From Terrirubrum flagellatum (lineage in GTDB: Bacteria; Pseudomonadota; Alphaproteobacteria; Rhizobiales; Beijerinckiaceae), in contig NZ_CP091851.1 in assembly GCF_022059845.1 (NCBI RefSeq), forward strand, positions 4,453,501 through 4,517,500: a stretch of 64,000 bases of DNA. Direction: 5' to 3'. Below the pieces are notes generated by a model, which saw only the letters and a program-made list of their open reading frames with translations, did no database searches and was not told where the DNA came from. Of this stretch, positions 48,366 through 58,043 are shown in pieces (the stretch's first letter is position 1; every line of letters begins with the position of its first letter). The translations under genes were made by a program, and so were the position numbers.

Positions 48366-49694
48366 TCAGGCGGGCTTGATGATCGCGGCGATCTTCCGCG
48401 CCAGACGGTGAGCGACCTCGTCCTTCGGCAGAGGCGGCCAGCTCTCGATGCCCTCGGCGCTGACGAGATGCACGGTGTTGGCGTCGCCGCCCATGATTCC
48501 CGTCTGCGGCGACACGTCATTGGCGACGATGAGATCGCAGCCCTTGCGCTTCAGCTTCGCCTGCGCGTGCTCGATCACCTTCTGCGTCTCTGCGGCGAAG
48601 CCGATCACCAGGCGCGGCCGTTTGCGACCCTTCGACACCGTCGCGAGAATGTCGGGATTTTCCGCGAGCGCCAGCGCCGGCGGCCCGTTCGGCGTCTTCT
48701 TGATCTTGTCTTTCGAGGCCGTCGCGACGCGCCAGTCGGCGACCGCCGCCGCGAACACGCCGACATCGGCGGGCAGCGCCTTTTCGACCGCGGCCAGCAT
48801 CTCGCGCGCGCTCTCGACATGCATGACTTCGACGCCAGGCGGATCAGGAATCGTCACAGGACCGGAGATCAACGTCACAGTTGCGCCAGCATCCGCGGCC
48901 GCGCGCGCGATCGCATGTCCCTGCTTCCCGGACGAACGATTGGCGATGTAGCGCACGGGATCGATCGGCTCATGCGTCGGGCCCGATGTCACAACGAAGC
49001 GCAAGCCCGCGAGCGGACCTTTCGCCGGCAGAATCCGCGGACCGCCCGACGCCGGCGCCGCCTTCGCGGCCACACGCTGCATCGTCGCGGATGCTGCGCG
49101 CGCCTCGGGACGAATCTGCGTCTCCGGCGGCAGCGCGATCACCGTTCCGCCCTCGCGCAAGCGCGCCTCGATCGCATCGGCGATCGCGGCGGGTTCGGCC
49201 ATGCGGCCCGGGCCATATTCGCCGCAGGCCATCTCGCCATTGTCAGGGCCGACGACGGTCACGCCGTCGGCGCGAAGCTGCGCGACGTTGCGCTGCGTCG
49301 CCGGATGCAGCCACATCCGCACATTCATCGCCGGCGCAATCAGAATGCGCTTGTCGGTTGCGAGCAACGTGGTCGAAGCGAGGTCATCGGCCGCGCCATG
49401 AACCATCTTCGACATGAGGTCGGCCGTCGCCGGCGCGACGACGAGAAGGTCAGCGTCGCGCGACAGTTCGATATGGCCCATTTCCGCTTCGTCGGTGAGG
49501 GAGAAGAGATCGGTGTAACAGACATCGCCGGTCAGCGACGCAACCGACAGCGGCGTGATGAATTGCGAGCCGGCCTTGGTGAGGATGCCGCGCGAATCAT
49601 GGCCGCGCCGTTTCAGCTCGCGGATCAGCTCCAGCGATTTGTAGGCCGCGATGCCGCCGCCAATGACAAGAAGAATGCGCGCCCCGTTCGCCAT
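48366..49694 (-). CDS. coaBC: Bifunctional phosphopantothenoylcysteine decarboxylase/synthase
   Basis: Two steps of CoA synthesis. The N-terminal CoaC flavoprotein domain has the catalytic His in VHGAADDLASTT, the motif PAMNVRMWLHPATQRNVAQL, and the active-site Cys in MACGEYGPGRM. The C-terminal CoaB domain has PTHEPIDPVRYIANRSSGKQ and the lysine in DKIKKTPNGPPALAL. A linker of about 40 residues between them is Ala-rich. 442 residues. It follows ubiB by 44 bases. The first CoA enzyme, coaA, is at 14.5 kb. Confidence 0.95.
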   Translation of the reverse strand: MANGARILLVIGGGIAAYKSLELIRELKRRGHDSRGILTKAGSQFITPLSVASLTGDVCYTDLFSLTDEAEMGHIELSRDADLLVVAPATADLMSKMVHGAADDLASTTLLATDKRILIAPAMNVRMWLHPATQRNVAQLRADGVTVVGPDNGEMACGEYGPGRMAEPAAIADAIEARLREGGTVIALPPETQIRPEARAASATMQRVAAKAAPASGGPRILPAKGPLAGLRFVVTSGPTHEPIDPVRYIANRSSGKQGHAIARAAADAGATVTLISGPVTIPDPPGVEVMHVESAREMLAAVEKALPADVGVFAAAVADWRVATASKDKIKKTPNGPPALALAENPDILATVSKGRKRPRLVIGFAAETQKVIEHAQAKLKRKGCDLIVANDVSPQTGIMGGDANTVHLVSAEGIESWPPLPKDEVAHRLARKIAAIIKPA

Positions 49695-49738
49695 GCCCTG
49701 TCCTGCTTCTGCGGCTCGCGCCGATCATCCGACCTATA

Positions 49739-51301
49739 TCATGTCCTGAAGGCGATGATCGCGAGCAGGACGACGATCGCCCATACGCCGATCGCAAGCC
49801 AGCGATTGCCGCGCCCTTCGGCCTGGCCGATCGCGGCGAGACTTTCCGGCGAGAGGCGAAAGCCGTTGCGCGCGCCTTCATGCAGCGCGTCGGCGACGGT
49901 TTCGGCGCGGCGCGCCAGCGACGGCAGCACGCCGAACGCGGAGCCCGCCTCCTTCGCGCCGCGGGCGGCCTGCTCGATCAGCCCGATCGGCCCGAGATTG
50001 CGTTCAATCCAGCTCCGCACCACAGGCTCGGCCGTGCGCCACATGTCGAGATGGGGATCGAGCGAACGCGCCACCCCTTCGACCACCACCATGGTCTTCT
50101 GCAGCATCACCAGCTCGGTGCGCGTGCGCATGTCGAACAGAGCCGTGATCTCGAACAAAAGCGTCAACAGCGACGCCATGGAGATTTCATCGGCGCGCTT
50201 GTCGTGGATGGGCTCGCCAATCGCGCGGATCGCCTGAGCGAAATCACCGACCGAATGATGCGAGGGCACATAGCCCGCATCGAAATGCACCTGCGCGACC
50301 CTGACATAATCGCGCGTGATAAAGCCAAACAGGATCTCCGCGAGGAAGCGCCGCTCTTTCAGGCCCAGCCTGCCCATGATGCCGCAATCGACCGCGACAA
50401 GCCCGCCCTCGCGATCGACGAACAGATTGCCCTGATGCATGTCGGCGTGAAAGAAGCCGTCGCGCAGCGCATGATTGAGAAATGTCTGGATCACCGTGCG
50501 CGCGAGCGCGATCGGGTCATGTCCCGCTTTCTCAATCGCGGCGGGATCTGACAAGGAGATTCCGTCGATCCATTCGATGGTGAGCACGTCGCGTTCCGTG
50601 CGCGTCCAGTCAACTGCAGGCACACGAAACTGTCTGTCGTCGCGCGCATTCTCGCCGAGTTCCGAGAGCGCCGCCGCTTCGAGCCTGAGATCCATCTCGA
50701 CCTCGACCGAACGCGCCAGCGTTGCAACGACATCGACGAGGCGCAACCGCCGCGAAGCCGGCGCCCAGCGCTCGATGAGCCTCGCCGAGAACGCCATCGC
50801 GTCGAGATCGGCCCGGAATCGGCCGCGCACGCCAGGCCGCAACACCTTGAGCGCGACAGACTCGCTCTCGACTCCCGCGGTGCGCGCTTGATGAACCTGC
50901 GCGATCGACGCCGCAGCGACGGGCTCGCCAATTTCTGAGAACAATTCCGTCCAGGGTCGCGCGAATGACGCCTCGATCGTCTTCAGAGCCTGATCGCGCG
51001 GAAAGGGCGGCATGCGATCCTGCAGCGCGCTGAGCTCGCGCGCCACATTCATGCCGACGAGATCGGGCCGCGTCGCAAGGAACTGCCCGAATTTCACATA
51101 GGACGGACCAAGCCGCATGAAGGCGGCGACGAGGCCCGCGCCGCCGGCGTCGCGGCGCTCGATTAAACGCGCAACCTTTATCAGCGCGCGTCCGGCGGGC
51201 GGCAAAAATGATGCATCGATCAGCGACAGCGCGCCCTCGCGCGCCAGCGCGAAGCCGACGCGCATCAGCCGCACGAGATGGAAGGGCGCCGACAGATTCA
51301 C
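49739..51301 (-). CDS. ubiB: Ubiquinone biosynthesis ATPase/kinase-like UbiB
   Basis: 520 residues, ABC1/ADCK/UbiB family. The KxGQ motif that defines the family is in PSYVKFGQFLATRPDLV; the A-rich loop region is VAAASIAQVHQA, the kinase-like lysine is in VALKVLRPGV, and FHADMHQGNLFVDREGG with VAVDCGIMGRLG forms the catalytic loop and DFG-like motif. Two C-terminal helices anchor it in the membrane (RWLAIGVWAIVVLLAIIAF at the end). The start is GTG at 51301. It lies 21 bases after ubiE. Confidence 0.95.
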   Translation of the reverse strand: MNLSAPFHLVRLMRVGFALAREGALSLIDASFLPPAGRALIKVARLIERRDAGGAGLVAAFMRLGPSYVKFGQFLATRPDLVGMNVARELSALQDRMPPFPRDQALKTIEASFARPWTELFSEIGEPVAAASIAQVHQARTAGVESESVALKVLRPGVRGRFRADLDAMAFSARLIERWAPASRRLRLVDVVATLARSVEVEMDLRLEAAALSELGENARDDRQFRVPAVDWTRTERDVLTIEWIDGISLSDPAAIEKAGHDPIALARTVIQTFLNHALRDGFFHADMHQGNLFVDREGGLVAVDCGIMGRLGLKERRFLAEILFGFITRDYVRVAQVHFDAGYVPSHHSVGDFAQAIRAIGEPIHDKRADEISMASLLTLLFEITALFDMRTRTELVMLQKTMVVVEGVARSLDPHLDMWRTAEPVVRSWIERNLGPIGLIEQAARGAKEAGSAFGVLPSLARRAETVADALHEGARNGFRLSPESLAAIGQAEGRGNRWLAIGVWAIVVLLAIIAFRT

Positions 51302-51322
51302 GTCGCTCTCAGCCCTTCGCCG

Positions 51323-52144
51323 TCACAGCTTCCAGCCGGAATGAAGATTGACGACGCCGCCCGTCATTGGCCGATGAGTGACGCGCCGAAAGCCTACCTT
51401 CTCGATCATCGATGCGAACAGGTCGGGCCTGGGAAAACGCCTGATCGATTCGACGAGATACTGATAGGGTTCGGCGTCGCCGGCGACGATCTGTCCGAGC
51501 TTCGGGATGACATTGAACGAGAACGCGTCATAGATGCGATCAAGGCCGGGCCGATCGACGGGCGCGAATTCAAGACAGAGGAAACGCCCGCCGCGCCTCA
51601 ACACGCGATGGAATTCGCGCAGGGCCGCGTCGATGCGCGGCACATTGCGGATGCCAAAGGCGATCGTCACGGAGTCATAAGAAGAGGAATCGAGCGGCAG
51701 GCTTTCGGCGTTGGCCTGCACGAAATCGAGGATCGACTCATCGCCGAAGCGCTTGCGGGCGCGTTCGCGGCCGACACCGAGCATGTCGCCATTGATGTCG
51801 AGGATCGTCACCTCAGCGACACCGCGATCAAATTTTGCGCCGATACGCTTGGCCTGCTCGCCCAGCGAATCGACGATGCGGAACGCGACGTCGCCGGTGC
51901 CGCCGGCCACATCGAGATGGCGATAGGGCCGGCCGCGCGAACCCGGCCGCGCATTCAGCGTCGAAACAAGCTCACTTTTCCAAAGCCGATGCAGGCCGCC
52001 GGACATGAGGTCGTTCATCAGGTCGTAGCGGGTGGCGACCTTGTGGAAGACGTCGTCGACCATGCCCTGCTTGTCCGCCAGCGGCACGGTGGAAAAGCCG
52101 AAATGGGTGTCCGCCGTCGCAGGGCCGCTTTCGGCGCCGATCAT
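51323..52144 (-). CDS. ubiE: Ubiquinone/menaquinone C-methyltransferase UbiE
   Basis: 273 residues. The SAM motif I is [18 protein letters not shown], with [18 protein letters not shown] as motif II and [20 protein letters not shown] as the UbiE signature. It ends NLHSGWKL, the typical terminus. The start at 52144 gives [17 protein letters not shown]. The gene is divergent from guaD. In related genomes mutM lies directly across from ubiE; here guaD is in between. Confidence 0.96.
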   Translation of the reverse strand: MIGAESGPATADTHFGFSTVPLADKQGMVDDVFHKVATRYDLMNDLMSGGLHRLWKSELVSTLNARPGSRGRPYRHLDVAGGTGDVAFRIVDSLGEQAKRIGAKFDRGVAEVTILDINGDMLGVGRERARKRFGDESILDFVQANAESLPLDSSSYDSVTIAFGIRNVPRIDAALREFHRVLRRGGRFLCLEFAPVDRPGLDRIYDAFSFNVIPKLGQIVAGDAEPYQYLVESIRRFPRPDLFASMIEKVGFRRVTHRPMTGGVVNLHSGWKL

Positions 52145-52308
52145 CACAGGTCTCCAGTCCTCGCGCCCTCTTAGAGGATGCCAGCGCCGCACGCCATGCG
52201 CAGGCCGGCGGCGGGTTAACGCAGGCGACGCAAAGGGACAATGGCGCCCGCCTTTCTTGACCGCCGCATCCCGCGCCCGGAATAAGGTTCCGACAGCAGA
52301 GGCGAGGG

Positions 52309-53670
52309 ATGGCTTCTTTCTATGTGCAGGGCTGCTTCGCCCATGCGATCGCGCCCGGCGAGATCGAGATCGTCCCTGATGGTCTGATCGCCATCGCCGA
52401 TGACGGTCGGATCGAAGACGTCTCCGCGCCCGGTCGACCGGAACATGAGGCGCACGCGCAACGGGCGGCGGCGAGCGGCGCGATCACGAAGCTCGGGCCG
52501 CGCCAGATGCTGACGCCGGGCTTCGTCGATCTCCACATCCATGCGCCGCAATGGCCGCAGGCTGGAACCGCGCTGCATCTCAGCCTCGCGGACTGGCTGC
52601 GGGGAAAGACCTTTCCGCTCGAAGTGCGCTACGCCGACATCGCGTTTGCGCGGCGCGTCTACGACTCGCTCGTCGACACGTTGATCGCCAATGGAACGAC
52701 GACCGCGCTCTATTTCGCGACCATTCACGCCGAGGCGTCGCTGGCGCTCGCCGAAATCTGCCTCGCGCGCGGCCAACGCGCCTTCATCGGCAAGGTGGCG
52801 ATGGACCATCCCGATTCTTGTCCGGTCTATTATCGCGACGCGTCCGCTGCGGAGGCGATTGCGGCGACCTCCGATTTCATCGCGCGGGTCGCCTCGCTGC
52901 AGGGCAATGAGAGCAAGCTCGCGCAAGGAGTGATCACGCCGCGCTTCATTCCAAGCTGCACGGACGCGCTGCTCGAAGGTCTTGGCGACCTCGCGCAATC
53001 GACCGGCGCTGCGGTGCAGACCCATTGCTCCGAAAGCGACTGGGAAGCAGGCCATGTGCGCGAACGATTCGGCTTAAGCGACAGCCACTGCCTGCATCGC
53101 TTCGGGCTGATGACGCGGCGCACGGTGCTGGCCCACTCTAATTTCATCGATGACGCCGACATGGCGCTGATCGCCGAACGCGGCGCCGGCGTCGCCCATT
53201 GTCCGCTGTCGAATTTCTACTTCGCCAATTCCGTCTTCCCACTGCGCAAGGCGCTGGAGAAAGGATTGCATGTCGGGCTCGGCACCGACATTTCCGGTGG
53301 GCCCAGCCCATCGATGTTCGACGCCTGCCGCATGGCCATCGCCGCGTCGCGGGGACTGAATGACGGGGTCGATCCCGATGTCGCGCCTGAAAGTCGCGGA
53401 CGGCCGGGATCGTCCATCGATTTCCGGACCGCCTTCTGGCTTGCAACTGCTGGCGGCGGACAGGCGCTCGACGCTCCGATCGGCCAGTTCAAGCCGGGCT
53501 ATCAGTTCGATGCGTTGCTGCTCGATCCCGACGCACCAGGCTCCAACGTCGTCAGCTTCGACGCGGAGGAGCCGGAAATCCTGTTGCAGAAGCTCATCTA
53601 CAACGCCGGCCGCGCCAACATCGCCTCGGTCTGGATCGGCGGCCGACAGGTGAGAGGCGAACGCGCATAG
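52309..53670 (+). CDS. guaD: Guanine deaminase
   Basis: A zinc amidohydrolase turning guanine to xanthine. 453 residues. The metal site is [16 protein letters not shown] (HxH), then [22 protein letters not shown] and the final Asp in [19 protein letters not shown], in the order expected for GuaD. It stands alone here; no xanthine dehydrogenase or purine permease gene is near. It separates ubiE from mutM and was probably inserted into that junction. Confidence 0.93.
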   Translation: MASFYVQGCFAHAIAPGEIEIVPDGLIAIADDGRIEDVSAPGRPEHEAHAQRAAASGAITKLGPRQMLTPGFVDLHIHAPQWPQAGTALHLSLADWLRGKTFPLEVRYADIAFARRVYDSLVDTLIANGTTTALYFATIHAEASLALAEICLARGQRAFIGKVAMDHPDSCPVYYRDASAAEAIAATSDFIARVASLQGNESKLAQGVITPRFIPSCTDALLEGLGDLAQSTGAAVQTHCSESDWEAGHVRERFGLSDSHCLHRFGLMTRRTVLAHSNFIDDADMALIAERGAGVAHCPLSNFYFANSVFPLRKALEKGLHVGLGTDISGGPSPSMFDACRMAIAASRGLNDGVDPDVAPESRGRPGSSIDFRTAFWLATAGGGQALDAPIGQFKPGYQFDALLLDPDAPGSNVVSFDAEEPEILLQKLIYNAGRANIASVWIGGRQVRGERA

Positions 53671-53710
53671 ACGCGTTGCGGCCGGCCCTGCGAAAGCCTA
53701 TCTCGCTGGC

Positions 53711-54595
53711 ATGCCCGAGCTTCCCGAAGTCGAAACCGTCCGGCGCGGCCTGCAGCCGGCGATGGAAGGCGCATCCTTCTCGCGCGTCGAACAGAGGCGC
53801 GCCGATCTGCGCTTCCCCTTCCCCGAGCGTTTCGTCGAACGCCTGACCGGCCGCACCGTCGTCGCGCTGACGCGACGCGCCAAATATCTCGTGGCGGAGC
53901 TCGACGATGGCGCCGCGCTCATCATGCATCTCGGCATGAGCGGGCGCTTCATCGTGCTCGACGGCAAGGGCGGATCGTCCGAACCCGGCGGATTCTATTA
54001 TGAAGACGGCCGCGACACGACGCATGATCATGTCGTGTTCCATCTCTCGAACGGCGCAACGGTCATCTACAACGACACGCGTCGTTTCGGGCTTATGGAT
54101 CTTGCCTCGCGCGACAGCCTTGCCGTCAGCAAGCACTTCAAGGGCATGGGTATTGAGCCGCTCGGCAATGAATTCGATGGCGAGGCGGTCGCGCGGCTGT
54201 TCGCGGGCAAGAAGGCGCCGCTGAAAGCCGCGCTGCTCGATCAGCGCCTCATCGCCGGGCTCGGCAACATCTATGTCTGCGAAGCCCTGTTCCGCGCCGG
54301 TCTGTCGCCGAAGAAACGCGCGGGAATCGTCGCCGACGCCAAGGGAAAAGCGAAGCCGATCGCGCATGAGCTCGCGGCGATCATCCGCGACGTGCTCGGC
54401 GAGGCGATCGAGGCCGGCGGCTCGACGCTCCGCGATTATGCGCAGACCGACGGCTCGCTTGGTTATTTCCAGCATCGCTTCCGCGTTTATGATCGGGAGG
54501 GCGAGGCCTGCCTGAAGCCAGGCTGCAAAGGCGCCGTAAAGAGGCTGGTGCAGAGTGGGCGCTCCACCTTCTATTGCGGAGTCTGTCAGAAATAG
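53711..54595 (+). CDS. mutM: Formamidopyrimidine-DNA glycosylase
   Basis: A bifunctional glycosylase/AP lyase that removes 8-oxoguanine. 294 residues. The N-terminal catalytic [14 protein letters not shown] provides Pro2 and Glu3. The beta-hairpin lysine region is MHLGMSGRF, the H2TH region is [20 protein letters not shown], and the zinc finger is [20 protein letters not shown] ending FYCGVCQK with four Cys ligands. A short loop of extra residues occurs near residue 85 ([10 protein letters not shown]). Confidence 0.96.
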   Translation: MPELPEVETVRRGLQPAMEGASFSRVEQRRADLRFPFPERFVERLTGRTVVALTRRAKYLVAELDDGAALIMHLGMSGRFIVLDGKGGSSEPGGFYYEDGRDTTHDHVVFHLSNGATVIYNDTRRFGLMDLASRDSLAVSKHFKGMGIEPLGNEFDGEAVARLFAGKKAPLKAALLDQRLIAGLGNIYVCEALFRAGLSPKKRAGIVADAKGKAKPIAHELAAIIRDVLGEAIEAGGSTLRDYAQTDGSLGYFQHRFRVYDREGEACLKPGCKGAVKRLVQSGRSTFYCGVCQK

Positions 54596-54602
54596 CTCCC
54601 GA

Positions 54603-55064
54603 TCATACGGGATCGAGCAGGCGCGGACCTGCGCCGTGTTCGCCAAGCTCGTCACGCGGATTGCGCAGCGGACAGGATTCGATCGAGAGACAGCCGCAGC
54701 CAATGCAGTCGCTGAGGTGATCGCGCAGGCGCATCAGACGCGCGATGCGATCATCGAGTTCCCCGCGCCAGCGAGTCGAGATCATCCGCCAGTCCGCCGC
54801 CGTCAGCGGCCGATCGTCCGGCAAGGCTGACAGCGCCGCGCCGATATCAGCCAGCGGCACGCCGGCGCGCTGCGCGACCTTGATCACCGCCACCCGGCGC
54901 AGCACCTCGCGGCAATAGCGCCGCTGGTTGCCGCCGCTGCGGCGGCTGCGGATCAGCCCCTTCTGCTCATAGAAGTGCAGGGTCGAAACGGCGACGCCGG
55001 CGCGTTCCGCCACTTCGCCGACCGAAAGCTCCCGCCCCAGAGATTTTTTCGCCGTCGGCGTCAT
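54603..55064 (-). CDS. soxR: Redox-sensitive transcriptional activator SoxR
   Basis: A MerR-family sensor with a [2Fe-2S] cluster. 153 residues from the ATG at 55064. The DNA-binding domain is [20 protein letters not shown] then [18 protein letters not shown]. The cluster ligands form [12 protein letters not shown] (Cys-X2-Cys-X-Cys-X5-Cys), which identifies SoxR. It converges on mutM with 7 bases between stops and is divergent from a reductase gene; the shared promoter contains a SoxR box. In many non-enteric bacteria SoxR responds to redox-active compounds and controls small local regulons rather than soxS. Confidence 0.95.
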   Translation of the reverse strand: MTPTAKKSLGRELSVGEVAERAGVAVSTLHFYEQKGLIRSRRSGGNQRRYCREVLRRVAVIKVAQRAGVPLADIGAALSALPDDRPLTAADWRMISTRWRGELDDRIARLMRLRDHLSDCIGCGCLSIESCPLRNPRDELGEHGAGPRLLDPV

Positions 55065-55069
55065 GGCGC

Positions 55070-55100
55070 TTGACCTCAATATTACTTGAGGTTCTATAAC
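55070..55100 (+). promoter_or_regulatory. SoxR box in a long-spacer promoter
   Basis: TTGACC (-35) and TATAAC (-10) are separated by 19 bases, the stretched spacing of MerR-family targets. Within the spacer ACCTCAA (55073-55079) and TTGAGGT (55086-55092) form the inverted repeat of the classical SoxR site (CCTCAAGTTAACTTGAGG-like). It drives the reductase gene at 55135 and lies 5 bases upstream of the soxR start codon on the other strand, so autoregulation is likely. Confidence 0.88.
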
Positions 55101-55134
55101 CTCCGCTCCGTACCAAAGGCAACAGGCGGAGCAC

Positions 55135-55707
55135 ATGCCAGACAGGATAAGAACGGCGCTGATCTATGGCAGCGCGCGCGACGGTCGTTTTTGCGACACG
55201 GTCGCAAGGTGGGCGGCGAAGGAGATCGCGGCTCGACCCGACTTCGCGCTCGACCTCGTCGATCCCAGGATCGCCGCTCATCATCGCTCATCGGGCGATC
55301 TGTTCGCGGATCTCTCGCCGTTGCGCGGCGCGATCGCCGAGGCCGACGCCTATGTCGTCGTGACGCCGGAATACAATCACAGCTTCCCGGCGTCATTGAA
55401 GCATCTCATCGACTCCTTCTTCGAGGAATGGCGGGCGAAGCCCGTCGCCTTCATCAGCTATGGCGGGCTGTCCGGCGGCGTCCGTGCGACGGAACATCTT
55501 CGTCATGTCTTCGCGGAGCTGCATGCGGTCGGCATCCGCGACGGCGTGAGCTTCGCCTACGCCCGCGCGCGTTTCGACGAAGCCGGCGAGCCGCGCGAAG
55601 CGGAGGCGGCGCGCGAGGCGATGCGCGTGATGCTCGATCGCCTCGCCTGGTGGGCGAACGCGCTGCGCAGCGCCCGCGCGACGACGCCTTACGCCCGCAC
55701 GGCGTGA
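55135..55707 (+). CDS. NADPH-dependent FMN reductase (SoxR target)
   Basis: A 190-residue flavodoxin-like oxidoreductase. The flavin phosphate loop is [20 protein letters not shown], and [20 protein letters not shown] is the family signature of NAD(P)H-FMN/azo/quinone reductases. [15 protein letters not shown] is the second flavin contact. Its position under a SoxR box suggests it removes redox-cycling quinones or phenazine-like compounds. It is cotranscribed with the monooxygenase gene 27 bases downstream. Confidence 0.88.
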   Translation: MPDRIRTALIYGSARDGRFCDTVARWAAKEIAARPDFALDLVDPRIAAHHRSSGDLFADLSPLRGAIAEADAYVVVTPEYNHSFPASLKHLIDSFFEEWRAKPVAFISYGGLSGGVRATEHLRHVFAELHAVGIRDGVSFAYARARFDEAGEPREAEAAREAMRVMLDRLAWWANALRSARATTPYARTA

Positions 55708-55734
55708 ACCCCTCCCAACCATCAGGGACAGATC

Positions 55735-56064
55735 ATGACCACCGACAATCCTAGCGCGCCAAGCCCCGTCTCCTTCATCAACATCATCACGCTGAAGCCG
55801 GGCAAGCTCGATGAGTTCATCGCTATCCAGACCACCGAGCTGCCGAAGCTCGCAGCGAATATCTCGGGCTTTCGTGAAAGCCGGCTGCATCGCTCGCTCG
55901 ACAAGGATCGCGCGGTGATGATCGCCACCTTTGACACGATCGAGGATCACAAGCGCTGGGTGGCGCAGCCTGAATTCATCGCCCACCGCGCCCGCCTCGC
56001 GCCGCTCATCGAAAGCGTCGATAACGGCTATGGTGAACTCGTCTATGAGGGCCGCCGCCCCTAG
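55735..56064 (+). CDS. Antibiotic biosynthesis monooxygenase (ABM)-domain protein
   Basis: A 109-residue dimeric alpha+beta barrel protein. SFINIITLKPGKLDEFIAIQ, then ISGFRESRLHRSLDKDRAVM and ATFDTIEDHKRWVAQPEFIA are the ABM pattern (YgiN/HmoA-like). Such proteins oxidise quinols or bind haem. Together with the upstream FMN reductase it makes a compact SoxR-controlled detoxification pair. The substrate is inferred to be an aromatic redox cycler. Confidence 0.85.
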   Translation: MTTDNPSAPSPVSFINIITLKPGKLDEFIAIQTTELPKLAANISGFRESRLHRSLDKDRAVMIATFDTIEDHKRWVAQPEFIAHRARLAPLIESVDNGYGELVYEGRRP

Positions 56065-56165
56065 CTCTCAGACGGCGCGCGGCCTCAATCCAGCCCTGCG
56101 CCGCCCGCGTTGCCGGATGCGCCAATCTCCCCTAGAGCCTTTGCGCCTCCAGGGGAGACCAGCGC

Positions 56166-56939
56166 ATGTCCTATGACACCATTCTCGTCGAGACCCGCGG
56201 CAAGGTCGGGCTGATCACGCTCAACCGGCCGCAGGCGCTGAACGCGCTGAGCTCGGTGCTGATCGGCGAAGTGAACATGGCGCTCGACGCCTATGAGCGC
56301 GACGAGGCGATCGGCTGCATCGTGATCACCGGCTCGCCCAAAGCGTTCGCCGCCGGCGCCGACATCAAGGAGATGCAGGACAAGCGCTATCCCGACGCCT
56401 ATCTCGAGGACTTCATCACCTCGTGGGATCGTGTTGGCCAGCGTCGCAAACCGATCATCGCCGCAGTCGCCGGCTTTGCGCTCGGCGGCGGCTGCGAGCT
56501 TGCGATGATGTGCGATTTCATCATCGCGGCGGATAATGCGAAATTCGGACAGCCCGAGATCAAGCTCGGCGTCATGCCGGGCGCCGGCGGCACCCAGCGG
56601 CTGACGCGCTTCGTCGGCAAGGCGAAGGCGATGGAGATGTGCCTCACGGGCCGCATGATGGACGCCGCCGAAGCCGAGCGCGCCGGCCTCGTCTCGCGCA
56701 TCGTGCCGGTCGATTCGCTTGTCGAGGACGCGGTCAAGACCGCGACCACCATCGCCGAGATGTCGCTGCCGATCGCGATGATGACCAAGGAAAGCATCAA
56801 CCGCGCTTACGAAACGACGCTCGCAGAAGGCGTTCGCTTTGAGCGCCGCGTGTTCCACGCCATGTTCGCCACCGCCGACCAGAAGGAAGGCATGTCCGCC
56901 TTCGTCGAAAAGCGCGCGCCGCGATTCGAGAACAAGTGA
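56166..56939 (+). CDS. Enoyl-CoA hydratase
   Basis: A 257-residue crotonase-fold enzyme of fatty-acid beta-oxidation. The oxyanion-hole strands are [10 protein letters not shown] and [20 protein letters not shown]; the catalytic glutamates lie in GGGCELAMM and [17 protein letters not shown]. The C-terminal helix carries [19 protein letters not shown]. In many Rhizobiales an enoyl-CoA hydratase lies between mutM and rpsT; here it still follows mutM, but with the SoxR module in between and rpsT elsewhere. Confidence 0.93.
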   Translation: MSYDTILVETRGKVGLITLNRPQALNALSSVLIGEVNMALDAYERDEAIGCIVITGSPKAFAAGADIKEMQDKRYPDAYLEDFITSWDRVGQRRKPIIAAVAGFALGGGCELAMMCDFIIAADNAKFGQPEIKLGVMPGAGGTQRLTRFVGKAKAMEMCLTGRMMDAAEAERAGLVSRIVPVDSLVEDAVKTATTIAEMSLPIAMMTKESINRAYETTLAEGVRFERRVFHAMFATADQKEGMSAFVEKRAPRFENK

Positions 56940-56960
56940 GCGATCGCGCATCGCGACGAC

Positions 56961-57992
56961 ATGCAGGCAAACGAGACGAGAAACGCGATGACCGAACTTC
57001 ACGCCGCAGCCGACGCCATCTGCTCCATCAACGACGTGCGCGCCGCGGCGGAACGCATCGCCGGTCACGCCGTGCGCACGCCGCTGTTGCGCAACGCCAC
57101 GCTCGATGCGCTGACAGGCGGGACGATTCTCATCAAGCCGGAGATGCTGCAGCATATCGGCGCGTTCAAATTCCGCGGCGCCTATAACAGGCTCGTCCAG
57201 ATCGCGGAAAAAGACAGGCCGAAGGGCGTCGTCGCCTGGTCCTCCGGTAATCATGCGCAGGGCGTCGCCATGGCGGCGAAACTGCTCGGCATGCCGGCGA
57301 CGATCATCATGCCGATCGACACGCCGGCGATGAAGCTCGCCAACACGCGCGCGCTCGGCGCGATCGTGCGCACCTATGATCGCTACACCGAAAACCGCGA
57401 GGCGATCGGAACCCAGATCGCGCACGAATCCGGCGCGACCATCGTGCCCCCCTATGACGATCGCGACATCATGGCCGGGCAGGGCACGCTTGGCATCGAG
57501 ATCATGGAGGATGCGGGCAAGCAGGGCCTCATCATCGACGACGCCGTGATCTGTTGCGGCGGCGGCGGACTGATCGCCGGCGCCTCGACCGCAATCAAGG
57601 CGCTGTCGCCTTCAACGCGCGTCTGGTCGGCGGAGCCTGCGACTCACGACGACACGCGCCGCTCGCTCGAAGCGGGAACGCGCGTCTCCAACGATCCCAA
57701 GGCGCGCTCGATCTGCGACGCCATCGTGACGCCGACGCCGGGCGAACTCACCTTCCCGGTCAATCGCGCGCGCCTCACGGGCGGCCTCGCCGTCACGGAC
57801 AAGGAAGCGCTCGACGCCGTCGCCTTCGCGCGCGACGTGCTGAAGCTCGTGGTCGAGCCGGGCGGCGCGGTGGCGCTCGCCTGCGTGCTGTCGAAGAAGC
57901 TCGAGACAAAGGGCAAAACGATCGCGGTCGTCATGTCCGGCGGTAATATCGATCCGGAGACGCTGGCGAAGGCGAAGCGGCTCGCCGCCTGA
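56961..57992 (+). CDS. Threonine/serine dehydratase-like PLP enzyme
   Basis: 343 residues, fold-type II PLP enzyme. The PLP lysine is in IGAFKFRGAYNRL. SSGNHAQGVAMAAKLLG is the serine/threonine dehydratase signature, and AVICCGGGGLIAGAST binds the phosphate. There is no C-terminal ACT regulatory domain, so it is the short, catabolic-type or serine-racemase-like form rather than allosteric IlvA. The start could also be an ATG at 56988 (MTELHAAAD). It follows the hydratase by 21 bases. Confidence 0.88.
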   Translation: MQANETRNAMTELHAAADAICSINDVRAAAERIAGHAVRTPLLRNATLDALTGGTILIKPEMLQHIGAFKFRGAYNRLVQIAEKDRPKGVVAWSSGNHAQGVAMAAKLLGMPATIIMPIDTPAMKLANTRALGAIVRTYDRYTENREAIGTQIAHESGATIVPPYDDRDIMAGQGTLGIEIMEDAGKQGLIIDDAVICCGGGGLIAGASTAIKALSPSTRVWSAEPATHDDTRRSLEAGTRVSNDPKARSICDAIVTPTPGELTFPVNRARLTGGLAVTDKEALDAVAFARDVLKLVVEPGGAVALACVLSKKLETKGKTIAVVMSGGNIDPETLAKAKRLAA

Positions 57993-58043
57993 GCGCGACG
58001 CCGGGCGCACTTGCCCGTTCGCGCCGATTGACGACATTGGGGC

